From: Strongylocentrotus purpuratus
Taxonomy: Eukaryota; Echinodermata; Echinoidea; Camarodonta; Strongylocentrotidae
Reading direction: 5' to 3'
Assembly (NCBI RefSeq): GCF_000002235.5
Contig: NW_022145596.1
Span: 4,832,352-4,896,351, forward strand
Length of the DNA: 64,000 bases
The stretch's first letter is position 1, and each line of letters begins with the position of its first letter. Shown here in pieces: positions 11,897 through 21,857 of the stretch. The position numbers were made by a program, and so were the translations under genes. The notes below the pieces were generated by a model that had not been told where the DNA came from, made no database searches, and saw nothing but the letters and a program-made list of their open reading frames with translations.

Positions 11897-12136
11897 AGTA
11901 TATCCAGGCGTGTACGCAGGGGGGGGGGGTTAACCCCCCCTTCAGTTTTGTTTATGTGTATGTTTTGGGGAACCCCCCCCCCTTTTGTTGAGTTTTGATA
12001 TAGGCCTATGTCTCTTATTACCCCCCCCCCCCCCGCTTATTCAGCGGCTGGCTGAGTCGTTGCGAATTTTTGGCCCGATTTCAAAATGATAACCTCCCCC
12101 CCTTGAAAAAATCCTGCGTACGCCACTAAGTATATC
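11897..12136. mobile_element. hAT-like MITE with perfect 8-base target duplication
   Basis: The 8-base sequence AGTATATC occurs at 11897-11904 and again at 12129-12136. Between them the element runs from CAGGCGTGTACGCAGG to CCTGCGTACGCCACTA, i.e. inverted ends. The interior holds alternating G and C tracts and the TTCAGCGGCTGGCTGAGTCG block. An 8-base duplication and CAGGSG-type ends are typical of hAT transposons; no transposase is encoded. Confidence 0.75.
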
Positions 12137-12660
12137 AATACCTGCTTTAATATATTGTAGGATAAATGCGAATAGCATTGTTTCGTTGAAAAAATAGAAG
12201 AATAAACATATTTTCTCCCTCAGTAAAATAATATGAATAACCGATGTTTTGAGTTTTATGTTTCTCTTCACATTCTGTGATTTTGTAAACGCTATGATAA
12301 GGTATTTTTCTTTTGTAGCGCTCCTAAATAATCGAATTACTTGTTTATATAAAAAGGAAATGGGAAGAGATTGATAATCACGATAAAGACCGTGCTAGTA
12401 CAACAGAAATATTACTTGCCAGGTCCAAGATAATTCCCTCTATCTAATATGCCAAGAAATACAGAGAAATTGGAGGCCTAATGTTTGAGCCTTATGCTCG
12501 TTATAATGTACACACTAAGAAACTTCATGCACTTCTTTCTTTCTAATATAGGACATAATCAAGTTTTGCCCTGAGATTTTGCCGATCACAAGTCTTTCTT
12601 CCTTCGAAGTGAATATAATTTTTGTTCAAAGTAGGGGCCTAAAAATTTATTGTCGGACAA
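12137..12660. other. No gene seen
   Basis: AT-rich unique sequence without recognisable genes or repeats. Confidence 0.4.
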
Positions 12661-13006
12661 CATAAATAAATGTGACCTACTCACAAACTTGGAAACACCA
12701 ATAACACCGATAACATGCCATTATGCCAATGACCGGTTAGAGCACTAGACACAGTCATGGTCATTGAATCTCAACAATCCAAGGTCAGTCAAGTAAGACT
12801 GTAGAAATTCAACATGGAACATGATGATTTAAGCATAAATAAATGTGACCTACTCACAAACTTGGAAACACCAATAACACCGATAACATGCCATTATGCC
12901 AATGACCGGTTAGAGCACTAGACACAGTCATGGTCATTGAATCTCAACAATCCAAGGTCAGTCAAGTAAGACTGTAGAAATTCAACATGGAACATGATGA
13001 TTTAAA
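12661..13006. repeat. Perfect 173-base tandem duplication
   Basis: Two consecutive 173-base units, each beginning CATAAATAAATGTGACCTAC and ending near GATGATTTAA, read as identical over their whole length. The second unit runs straight into the TTAA of the MITE at 13002. Related sequence (GTGACCTACCCAC) recurs near 14221. The identity implies a very recent duplication, or an assembly artefact. Confidence 0.85.
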
Positions 13007-13197
13007 GCCTGTCTGTACTAGTTTGGTCAGGAGGGATTAGACCTCCATGCGTGGTCACTGACAGGTGGTTATCTCATCAGATCAGCTCTTAATTAACATA
13101 AGAAAAGGGGGATCATGGGGGACCGACAAGTACCGCTTAGGCATTTTTTGCTATATAGAGGGCGCAAGTAGCTACAAGTAGTGCAGTCCCGCTTTAA
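13002..13197 (+). mobile_element. TTAA MITE, family A copy 1
   Basis: About 196 bases bounded by TTAA at 13002 and 13194. The core has GGAGGGATTAGACC, GTGGTTATCTCATCA, AACATAAGAAAA, GGATCATGGGGGACC and ATATAGAGGGCGCAAGTAGC. Other copies: 14350-14553, 24575-24769 and 57759-57953. It has no coding frame and only short inverted ends (TTAAAGC and GCTTTAA). Confidence 0.75.
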
Positions 13198-13311
13198 GAA
13201 GTGTGTTGGAAGGGGTCGAATCATACCCTTTACTCTCACGTTGCATTTCCCTCTCTTTTCTTCATTTAGCACTGTACATCTCACGGCTCGATCGCCGGTG
13301 CTGTTTTGTTT

Positions 13312-13412
13312 TTCTTTCTCTCTTTCTTTCTTTCTCTTTTTCTCTTTTTCTCTTTTTCTCTTTCTCTCTTTCTGTTTTTCTCTTTCTCTCTTTCTCTTTT
13401 GTTTGTTTGTTT
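13312..13412 (+). repeat. (CTTT)n pyrimidine-rich microsatellite
   Basis: About 100 bases of CTTT/CTCT units on the plus strand. It produces long Phe/Ser/Leu-rich or Arg/Lys/Glu-rich open frames in several phases that are not genes. Confidence 0.85.
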
Positions 13413-13465
13413 CAATTGTATTGAGGGTCACTTACCCTCAATACCTATGCCACTAGTTCCGAGCT

Positions 13466-13790
13466 TTAAAGGTACTATGTCCCATTTGCAGGCCAAACAA
13501 ATTTAAAGGTTAAAATCAACGGCATTTGAAAGATAATACCAATTTAGAACTTCCCTCAAAACAAAAGGGCTTGAATTTCTTTTTGTGGGTAAATAATGAC
13601 CGTTAACCGTCGAATCTAATTAAGGGATTGCAGTCGTTTAATGAAATAGTTTTATTTTTAGACCCATGTACCGAAGGATCGTACGTTTTGTTCTGCGCAA
13701 AGATTCAATCAGTTTAATGTTGGCCATTACAAGAAGCGGGTTATTGATGTAGACAAATGCTCATGTACCCTTTACCAGGCACGTAGCCAC

Positions 13791-13821
<31 letters not shown>

Positions 13822-14168
13822 GTGCCCCAGCTAAAATTTTCAAGATCGGTTGAACTTTTTTAGACCCCTTTTTGACCTCGTTAGAATACATGTAGTAGCC
13901 CCCCCCCCCCCCCAAACATCGAACTCTGGCTACGTGCCTGCCCTTTACAGCTCAATGTATGTGTGTTATTACCAAAGTAGAAAAAAAAGTCAGTCAGTCA
14001 CGCAATAGTGTATGACAGTGAAGTCGAGAAAGTAAACGGGTTTCCTTCCATAATTTGAATACTAGGACACTACTAACGTTTTTAAATTTCACAGATAGGA
14101 CATACGTGACATATTATTCGTAATTCAAGTTTTACATAATTTGATGTTGGCTGCAAACGGCATACACT
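13466..14168 (+). mobile_element. TTAA MITE, family B copy 1, interrupted by a hAT-like MITE
   Basis: It starts TTAAAGGTACTATGTCCC at 13466. The far end (TTGGCTGCAAACGGCATAC near 14147-14166) has decayed compared with the copy ending at 34183, whose right end is the exact type of inverse expected. The body carries GCATTTGAAAGATAATACC and ATAATTTGAATACTAGGACAC, shared with 33661-34183 and 37130-39684. A separate 165-base MITE interrupts it at 13776-13940. Confidence 0.75.
13776..13940. mobile_element. hAT-like MITE with perfect 8-base target duplication (CCCTTTAC)
   Basis: The ends are inverted: CAGGCACGTAGCCAC at the left and TGGCTACGTGCCTG at the right. The element is bounded by CCCTTTAC at 13768-13775 and 13941-13948. 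The family B copy at 33661-34183 shows the unoccupied site (GTACCCTTTACAGCTC near 33956), proving the insertion. The interior has a G-run of about 28 bases, TTTTTAGACCCC, and a C-run. A sister copy lies at 42975-43128. Confidence 0.9.
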
Positions 14169-14280
14169 GCCTGTATAGGGATTGTTCGTCCTCATTATTA
14201 TGCTGCTGATAGGTAAAGGTGTGACCTACCCACGTCATATTGGAAACTTATATTTTGTTCACTTGTCATTGGCAATTGTT

Positions 14281-14658
14281 TACAAAGGGTACTTCTTCCT
14301 TTGTGGACACATCGCCCATTTGCACTAATTAAAATGAGATTAATGTATATTAAAGACCGTCAATACTACTGGGCCAGAAGGGATTAGACCCCGATTAGAC
14401 CACACAGCAAGGTCATTGACAGTTGGCTATCTCATTAACTCAGCTCTCAACTAACATAAGAAAAAGAGGATCATGGGGGACCAACAGGCACTGATTGGGG
14501 AAGTTTCTATATAGAGAGAGCAAGTAGCTACAAGTAGGACAATGGGGCTTTAAAACTCAATAATTCGAGCATTCAATTTTTCACAAAGGGTACTTTTTTC
14601 TTCGTGGGCACATCGCCCATTTGTACTAATTAAATTAGATTAATGTATACTAAAGTAT
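14281..14658 (+). repeat. 75-base direct repeats bracketing a MITE
   Basis: The segments 14281-14357 and 14582-14658 are near-identical, both containing the ACATCGCCCATTTG block and ending near AGATTAATGTATA. The family A MITE lies between them and overlaps the end of the left copy. This is far longer than a normal target duplication. Confidence 0.7.
14350..14553 (+). mobile_element. TTAA MITE, family A copy 2
   Basis: Bounded by TTAA at 14350 and 14550. It is more diverged than the other family A copies but keeps GAAGGGATTAGACC, GGCTATCTCATTAACTCAGC, GGATCATGGGGGACC and GAGCAAGTAGCTACAAGTAG. Confidence 0.7.
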
Positions 14659-14820
14659 TGAAAATGTAACCAAAAATGTGCTTTCCTTAATATATGGCAG
14701 GTGGTGTCCATCCACAGGTTATATTTTCCGAAAACTGAAAGGCAAATTGCCTTCTGATGTGGTATGGGCATATGATTTTGAATTCGCATGTTTAAAGAAT
14801 ATAGTCAATACTTGATCTAT

Positions 14821-15025
14821 AACTCTCTAAAAAAAATCGAGTGATCACGGACGTCACTCCTCTGGAGAGTGAAAATGTAGTGAAAATAGAGTGAACATTC
14901 ACTCTTTTCTTCTTAGAGAGCACTCTAAAATCAATCGATTTTCACTCCTAAACAAGTGATCACGGACGTCACTCCCAAGAAAATGAAAATAGAGTGGAAA
15001 TTCACTCTTTTTTTAAGAGAGAATG
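14821..15025. mobile_element. Short inverted-repeat element with internal direct repeats
   Basis: The outer ends are roughly inverted (TCTCTAAAAAAAATCGAGTG against CACTCTTTTTTTAAGAGAGA). The block GTGATCACGGACGTCACTCC occurs twice as a direct repeat, near 14841 and 14957, and GTGAA/TTCAC blocks alternate between them. It is non-coding. Superfamily unknown; no target duplication recognised. Confidence 0.55.
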
Positions 15026-15125
15026 TTCTTATTATAATTTATTATAAAATTTCGATTTCATTGTTTTTTCATTATCAAAGTTAGGCCTATGAGTTTGTAA
15101 TGTTCAACAAACAAAAGTAGCATTA

Positions 15126-15129
15126 GTCG

Positions 15130-15161
<32 letters not shown>

Positions 15162-15254
15162 GTAGTAGTAGTAGTAGCAGTAGTAGTAGTAGTAGTAGTA
15201 GCAGTAGTAGTAGTAGTAGTAGTAGTAGCAGTAGTAGTAGTAGTAGTAGTAGCA

Positions 15255-15288
<34 letters not shown>

Positions 15289-15290
15289 CA

Positions 15291-15323
<33 letters not shown>

Positions 15324-15331
15324 TAACAGTA
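15126..15331. repeat. (ACT)n-(AGT)n microsatellite with strand switch
   Basis: About 10 ACT units switch abruptly at 15160 to about 50 AGT units with occasional AGC and AGA variants. ACT and AGT are reverse complements, so the junction is a palindrome. It generates poly-Leu, poly-Thr and poly-Val frames that are not genes. Confidence 0.9.
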
Positions 15332-15932
15332 GTAGTAGAAGTAGTGATAGAAGACATATAGAAGGTCGTATAGAAGGTCTAAATGTTTCCCAGCTAATTT
15401 AATCACTTTGTCACTAACATTCATTTTGCATGTATTAAAATTAGCGCGAATGTCGCCCGTGGACAAAATTCAATACTCCGAGCATTCAAATTCAGCAACC
15501 CAGCTGGAAACTGAATGTACTCATCATGCTCATTTAAATTGCAAAGTGGTGCACGTATTTCAGTTACCGCGCATAGCGGCATTCGATTTCCAATTTGTAA
15601 GCGGCACGCACGTGCTAAGTGCACCTTCCGTAGAGCAAGTGACCGTGGGAAACAAAATTCAAAAGACGCACGGAGTCGGTGCGTTGTGTGCTCGTTGGCA
15701 GTACCGGGCACGCAAGTCACACGCACTGGGGGTGAATCGGTAGCCCGTCCTCAGTCGAATTGATGCTCGATTGGCCCGAGTTGGGCCACGGGAAAGACAC
15801 GTGTATAGTCTCATCATTTTACACCCCCTTTAATATAAAACTACCCCGGCCACACTAATAGCTTTTGTATACCTCACTTTAGACATCTAGCTATCTGATT
15901 GGTCGAAATTGGAGACGTGAATTTAGCCATGC
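15332..15932. other. No gene recognised; relatively GC-rich
   Basis: Open frames of about 80-120 codons overlap on both strands near 15408-15763, but none has a recognisable domain, and frames open on both strands argue against coding. I see no repeat structure. Confidence 0.35.
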
Positions 15933-16021
15933 CCCGCCTACCAGTCAAAAGTTTTTTGAAAGGCGCCCTAGGGCACTTTTAGGGCACTTTTCAAAAGACT
16001 ATTGACTGGTAGGCGGGTATG
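15933..16021. repeat. Hairpin repeat
   Basis: CCCGCCTACCAGTCAAAAG at the left pairs with the inverse CTATTGACTGGTAGGCGGG at the right. The middle holds two direct AGGGCACTTTT blocks. It is probably a short MITE or the remnant of one. Confidence 0.65.
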
Positions 16022-16266
16022 AGTACTGCCGTTTACGTGTTAATTTTTGTTAATGCACGTAGATCTAGACTGCATAATAGGGATATTATGCGTGCAATCT
16101 CAATAGGAAGGATTTTAGCACACAAACTCGAGTGGTGCGCGATCAGACACCCTATTAAGACTAGGTCTCGATCGATAGCGTAAACAGACTAGATTACCAT
16201 GATTGGTAAGTCTATAAAACATAAAGTGACTGCTGTAATATTCGAGGCATAGTTGTTTTATAGGCT

Positions 16267-16343
16267 CTCGGGGAGGTTACATCGTGCTATCACCACTCGG
16301 CACGCCTCAGGGCGATAGCACGATGTAACCTCCTCTTGAGCAT
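16267..16343. repeat. Near-perfect hairpin, about 20-base arms
   Basis: GAGGTTACATCGTGCTATC pairs with its inverse 16316-16334 around a loop of about 21 bases. A further weaker outer pairing (GCTCTCGGG / CTCTTGAGC) extends it. It looks like a miniature inverted-repeat element. Confidence 0.7.
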
Positions 16344-16385
16344 ATAAAAAACAACTTCTCTCATAGCAGTCATTATTACTATAAC

Positions 16386-16822
16386 TGTCTTTTCACACTT
16401 GTTTTGCTTAACCCCGTACTTTGCTTAGCCCCGGACTAACCTTTTTGGCTTTTCTAGCAAAGTACGGGGTTAAGCGAAACAAGTGTGAAAAGAGTATACG
16501 AGTCTGAGTAGAAAGTGGAATAGGCTTAACCCGGACTGTAGGTAGGGCTAAGACCCCCTCCCCCTTTAACCCCACCTACGGGGTTAAGCAAATTTTTGCC
16601 AGTGTGAAAAGAAAGTGGAATAAGCTTAACCCCGTACTATAGGTGGGGCTAAACCCTCCCCCCCCCCCTTAACCCCACCTATAGTACGGGGTTAAGCAAC
16701 ATTTTGCCAGTGTGAAAAGAAAGTGGAATAAGCTTAACCCCGGACTATAGGTGGGGTTAAGATACCCTTTAACCGCACCTATAGTACGGGGTTAAGCAAA
16801 ATATTGCCAGTGTGAAAACAGT
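16386..16822. repeat. Series of tandem palindromes (TTAACCCC family)
   Basis: It opens with CTTTTCACACTTGTTTTGC and, about 105 bases on, its inverse. Three further units of about 105-120 bases follow, each with GAAAGTGGAATA, CTTAACCC, a short arm-loop-arm of CTATAGGTGGGG/CCCCACCTATAG type, and GCCAGTGTGAAAA. Each unit is itself an inverted repeat, and the units are in direct tandem order. Confidence 0.75.
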
Positions 16823-18169
16823 ATAGTTATTCGCATTCATTGCGTGTTGCCAACTCATGGCTACATGCTCCAGAAAATATCCATCAAAACCATACCACAA
16901 AGGCCGAACGTGCCGAAACTAATGATCAAATTTTCTCAGTATAGTTTCATTATCGTTTCTTATATTGAAAGCGCAATTTGATACATGACAACATTCTGCT
17001 ACTTTGAACATATTCCCTGAGCGTCACGTTGTTTAGATGTTGTTGATGTTATCTCTTTCATGAATCAGTTTTCCGTGCTTTGAAATGTGCTAATCTGTGT
17101 ATGTGATTTGTTTAATTCATACGATTCAACGTGCCCTGCATGCTCAGTTCATGCATAATCAGAAGCTGCAGAAGTAATATGAGTGCACGTGCACGCAGAG
17201 GGCAGTACATTACAGTACGTTTCTATGAATTTGATCACAGTTAGTCGAATAAAATGAGTTTGATAAGCCTGGATTATGGCATGAGGGGGGGGGGGGGGGC
17301 ACAGGAGACGGGGGGGGGGCAGAAACCTTACGTCAGGTGGATAAAATGTGAGATATAGGGGCCACAATCGGGGAGTATGTGAGATGGGGTTATCTTATTT
17401 TGTTCAAGTGCCGCTCCCATCTCCCTTTTTGTCTAATTTCTCTCTTTTTTCGTTGCTATTTCAAGGGGGTGAGGGAGCTATAGAGCAGGTATTGAAACAA
17501 GCCTGGTGCATGTTAAAGATACTGTTTAACGTTGTGTCATGGTTCATTATTATTGTTTAGCAAGTTGGCTCAGATTGTAGAAAAGATTTTTGAGACAAAC
17601 AGTAAACTATTATTGATGATCTTATAGTAATTTTTCCTCGTTCCCCTATATGGTGTTCCATTCAATGGCGAGGGCAGTAAGTCAGATGCCCTGATCGAAT
17701 CAAGACCACTATATACAGCATGCATCAATGAAAAGAAACAAAAACTATACATAAACAAAACAAACACAAGCAACTTCGAAGTTGAAGTGTTATATATATC
17801 AAAGTATTTCTGATCATCCCAAATACGCCTCATTTACTTTCATGGTGTATAGATTGCAGTCTATCTGCAAATATTCCAGGAAATTGATTCCAAATTATCT
17901 TCTTGTTTGATTCAAAACTCAAACTGCAATCAAATTTCATCAAGATTTCACATGCTCAAAACTGATATGAACGGCACGTATAAAAAAAAAACGTAGTCAT
18001 TTTCACAATATGTTAAACTTTTCGAAGTTCGGAATCACACGTGTAAAACCTCTCGCACCAAATTCCATGAATTCATATTAATTCTCACTATATTTCCTGG
18101 AACCGATATTCTGGGAATAAAATCGTGTGTAACTGACTGAACTCTGCACTCATTTCTCCGTAGTTAAGA
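16823..18169. other. No gene seen
   Basis: Unique AT-rich sequence with G tracts near 17285-17318. The short open frames show no family signal. Confidence 0.4.
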
Positions 18170-19388
18170 AAACTATATCAAATTGATCAGTAAACCCTTA
18201 TGTGAAATATTTAATGTTTCTATTAACAAGGGAATATTTCCTGACAAGTTAAAAGGTGCAAAGATTATTCCAATATTAAAAAGGGTCAATCTAACCTGTA
18301 TTCAGATTATCGGCCCATTTCTCTCCTTCTCATTTTATAAAGATTCTTGAGAAATGCATGTACAATCGACTTGTCACTTTCGTAAAAAGATTTCAGTTGC
18401 TTGTCTAAACACTCAACCTTTGATTGTTTTAAAACCATGAAATATCATTATAAAAACTATTTTGTTCAGGCATCAGGGGTATTCCTTTGAAATGGTTTCA
18501 GAGCTATGTAAATGACAGAAAGCAACACAGTATTTACAATAAAAACCAATCTGAAATACGAAATTCCGCAAGGGTCAATTTTAGGCCTCCTTCTTTTCTA
18601 ATATATATACATGATATTCATAAATGTTCTTCGATACTCAGTTATGTCCTCTTTGCAGATGACACTACTATTTCTTTATCAAACAAAGATGAAGTAACCC
18701 TTATTCAAACTCCTAACCACGAACTAAAACAGGGTAACAAGCAACTACTTAGTGCAAACAAAACTCATATGATGATTTTCACCAAAAGAGATATTTCCAA
18801 CTAAATGGCTCTGAAATCACAAAAGTATCTAACACAAAATTCCTGACAATTAAAATTGATGACAAATTGCGTTGGCATGACCATGAAAATTACATATGTA
18901 CAACAATTTCACGAAATATTGGTGTTATAAACAAACTAAACTACCTGCCTATATTATTTGTTATACTACACACTCATTTATCATTTTCTTATATAATCTG
19001 GGCCTCAGCTACTCTAGACAAAATGTTGAGACTATAATAGGTTGCAAGAAAGAGCAGTGAGGATAATTTGTAAAATGCCTTTCCTTGCCTCCACTAAACC
19101 TTTATTTACTCAATTAAAACTTTTGTATGTATTCGATTTGTATCAATTAAACCTGGTCATTTGTATGTTCTCTTGTCAGAGACAGATCTTGCCATTACCC
19201 CTAACACGCTATTATTTCATTAATTCTCATTAATACACTCCCATTGTACTCGATCAAATGCAGATAATGTCAGTTTCTCAAAAAAATATTTACTTTGCTT
19301 TGCCAGCTGATCTAAAAACTGCATACTCTCAAAACGTTTTCAAGCGACAATACAAAGAAAGGCTTTTACAATCTTATTCACGTTGAGT
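18170..19388 (+). pseudogene. Degenerate non-LTR retrotransposon reverse transcriptase
   Basis: Conceptual translation across frameshifts follows the order of a LINE reverse transcriptase. A K-G-A-K-I-I-P-I-L-K stretch lies near 18250, then a decayed Y-R-P-I-S-L-L region, then K-I-L-E-K-C-M-Y-N-R-L near 18340. The catalytic box F-A-D-D-T-T lies near 18652, then F-L-T-I-K-I-D-D-K-L-R-W-H near 18840, L-Q-E-R-A-V-R-I-I near 19043, and a C-terminal L-P-A-D-L-K-T stretch near 19300. Frameshifts and stops throughout, and the loss of much of the palm region, make it inactive. The Y/F-A-D-D box retains both aspartates. The clade is uncertain (Jockey/CR1/L2 range). Confidence 0.8.
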
Positions 19389-19514
19389 CACCTGTTTTTT
19401 TTTTGTATTTCAATGTAAATTGTTATATCCTGGTTTGTATGGGTTGTTTTATTTGCATGATTATTCTGCTTGGGTCTAATTTCATCCAATATATTAATTT
19501 TACTTCTCATCTTA

Positions 19515-19715
19515 CCATTTAGACTGGCCATTTGTATGTTCTCTTGTCAGAGACAGATCTTGCCATTATCCCTAACACGCTATTATTCCATTAACTCTGC
19601 AATCCACTCCCATTGTACTCAATCAAATGCAGATGTTCACACCATTATGCAAGAATGTCAGTTTCTCAAAAAATATTTACTTTGCTTTGCCAGCTGATCT
19701 GCAAAACATGCAAAT
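19515..19715 (+). pseudogene. Second copy of the LINE C-terminal segment
   Basis: The segment from GGCCATTTGTATGTTCTC to TTTGCCAGCTGATCTG repeats 19155-19315 with a few changes, including ATTCACACCATTATGCAAGAATG-like sequence missing from the first copy. It could be a tandem duplication or a second insertion of a related element. Confidence 0.65.
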
Positions 19716-20489
19716 ATCCTTTTTTCTCTCGTTTTCATTTTCTCATTGTTCACTGTATTCTTGAAGGTTCCTTGTTTTTAGTCTTTACTGAAAAGTGTGA
19801 ATTTATAAACAAAAGCAAACAGAGCAGCAGCATGAAAATGGGCAAGTTGGGGATCCTACCATGTTCCACCGTGGGTTTTATTAGGTTATATGAATTAGTA
19901 CATGAGATTATTTATATAGTGGATATGGCTTTCATTATTTTTATTCAAAAAGGGGCCTAAATAAGAGATAGGCCTAATCACAAACTTCAAATAATTAATA
20001 TGCTAAAAGACCTAAATAATATTACGTACAAAATACATATTTTTCTACTATATTCAGTTTAAATTCACTTCGGTTTCTTGTTTTGTATATTTAGTGCCTA
20101 CTTTTTATATAATCGCTTCGTTCTTAAAATGAAACGCCGAGCTATTGCCATTTGTAAACGAGAGTCACTATAATGTAAAAATATCATGATGTCCTCTTCC
20201 TGAGAAATATTAACTTCTGACATTAACATGGCTCTTTCTATTAGTACCTTGGACATTCAATCTATCAAAAAATCTTTGACCGTTTCTATATATTGGTGGA
20301 CAGCTGTCACAGAAACATGTGCGGGTGCATGCCTATAGATTGCGGAGTCCAACGATCCCAGGCGTTAGTCGCCTAACAATATTTGATTTTTTTCTTCCCA
20401 ATTTACAAGAATATTGTGAGATAACGTTTGGCTGAAGGATTTTTATTGCAGATTGGATATCATTCCATCTTTCTTGCCAAAGTAACACA
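19716..20489. other. No gene seen
   Basis: AT-rich sequence, perhaps partly LINE 3' flank. No supportable coding region or clear repeat. Confidence 0.35.
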
Positions 20490-20781
20490 AAGGACACTTT
20501 TTCTTTTTTTTTGGTCTCGAAATTTGAAAATTTGACATTTTGTTCCGTTGGGGGGGGGGGGGTAAGGTTATCTTTTTTTAGGTCAGCCATTGGTATAATT
20601 TAAAAAAAAAAAAATTAAATAAAAAAACAAAAACAAAAATCAAAAGGGGGGGGGGGAGTTTCACAAAAAACCATACACAAAACATATACATAAAAAAACT
20701 CAAGGGGGGGGGGGGGGGTTGGGGTTAACCCCCCCCCCCTTGAGTTTTTTTATGTATATGTTTTGTGTATGGTTTTTTGTG

Positions 20782-20813
<32 letters not shown>

Positions 20814-20828
20814 TGCGTACGCGCCTGG
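20490..20828. mobile_element. G/C-tract repeat element containing a long hairpin
   Basis: The first 100 bases match 6383-6480 (tcgaaatttgaaaatttgac, attttgttccgttg, G-run). The end is CTGCGTACGCGCCTG. Inside, about 20659-20784 forms a nearly perfect hairpin: GTTTCACAAAAAACCATACA at the left and its inverse at the right, arms of about 55 bases, with a G-run facing a C-run at the centre. Confidence 0.65.
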
Positions 20829-20854
20829 TTACATTGGTGTATAGAAAAGTGTGA

Positions 20855-21305
20855 GATATCCACCCCCGGATAACCACCCCAGTCAACTACCCCCTAGGAC
20901 AACTACCTCCTAGTGCAACAACCCTCTAGGACGACTACCCCCGGGATAACTACCCCCGGACAACAAGCCCTGGACAACTAACCCTACGACAACCACCCCC
21001 GGACAACTACCCCTGGAAAACTACTTCCCAGACAACTACCCCCTACGACAACCATCCTCTAATAGGACAACTACCCCCGTACAACTATCCTAGGGGGTAT
21101 TTGCTCGGGGGGTCGTTGTCCGGGGTAGTTGTCCTAGGGGTTAGTTGTTTTAAGGGTAGTTGTCTGGGAGTAGTTGTCCCAGGAGGTAGTCGTCCGAGAG
21201 GTTGGTTGCCCTAGGGAGTAGTTGTCCTAGGGGGTATTTGTTCTAGGGGGTAGTTGACTGGGGGTGGTTATCCGGGGGCGGATGTCCAGGGGGTAGGTGT
21301 CCGGA
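20855..21305. repeat. Fold-back minisatellite (GGACAACTACCCCC units)
   Basis: From 20865 to about 21090, units of about 16-20 bases around GGACAACTACCCCC run forward. From about 21090 to 21300 the same units run as their reverse complement (GGGGGTAGTTGTCC). The whole is an imperfect palindrome with 200-base arms. The outer ends match as well: GATATCCACCCCCGGATAACC near 20855 and GGTTATCCGGGGGCGGATGT near 21266. A second copy lies at 24176-24430. Confidence 0.8.
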
Positions 21306-21356
21306 TTCGACAAAAGCAGCCGAGCATTGGCCATTCTGTATATTACCATTCAATGT

Positions 21357-21857
21357 ATAATACAAAGTTTTGGTACGGGGTCGTGAATTTGGTTCAAATG
21401 AATATATTGGAAGCATATTATATGCGATCCTACAATATTCAGTGATCGTTGTTGCGGTTGAAATCGAGTCTAAAGTTATGAAATTGTAAATAATAAAATG
21501 TTGTATAGCTCCCTGTCAAGGTCAAGATATTAGTTGAGCTATGAAACAACATTTCTTGAGTAAAATCGACCGATGTGCTATTCCCGTTTGGAAATTATAT
21601 AGCCTATATCATAACTACATATTCTGAGATTTTCATGGTCGCACCTACCATTGTACGGCCGTAGGCGCTGTTCGAAATTTATCATAATTTACCGGGAGCA
21701 CTAAGTAAATTATGATATCCAATTTTTCTCGAAAGTAGAAGTGTTTTAGGGGTTAAATTTCTAATGCTTATAAAACATCCACAGGGGCATCCAAATATAT
21801 CAAAATTGTAAGAATCACTATCCATCCAATATTAACATTTTCCCAAAATGTTGTATT
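21357..21857 (+). mobile_element. TTAA MITE, family C copy 2
   Basis: Same body as 9434-9942, including AAGTTTTGGTACGGGGTCGTG near the start and TCCCAAAATGTTGTATTGTT at the end. The terminal TTAA has decayed on both sides. Confidence 0.7.

Noticed and set aside
13093..13506. Several overlapping frames rich in Phe/Ser/Leu or Arg/Lys/Glu
   Set aside because: Produced by the (CTTT)n pyrimidine repeat; open in many phases and without domains.
15058..15466. Minus-strand frames of about 100-120 codons with poly-Leu/Val and poly-Thr
   Set aside because: They are translations of the (AGT)n microsatellite in several phases.
15408..15763. Possible gene in a GC-richer stretch with overlapping frames on both strands
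   Set aside because: No recognisable domain, no splice context, and frames open equally on the opposite strand.
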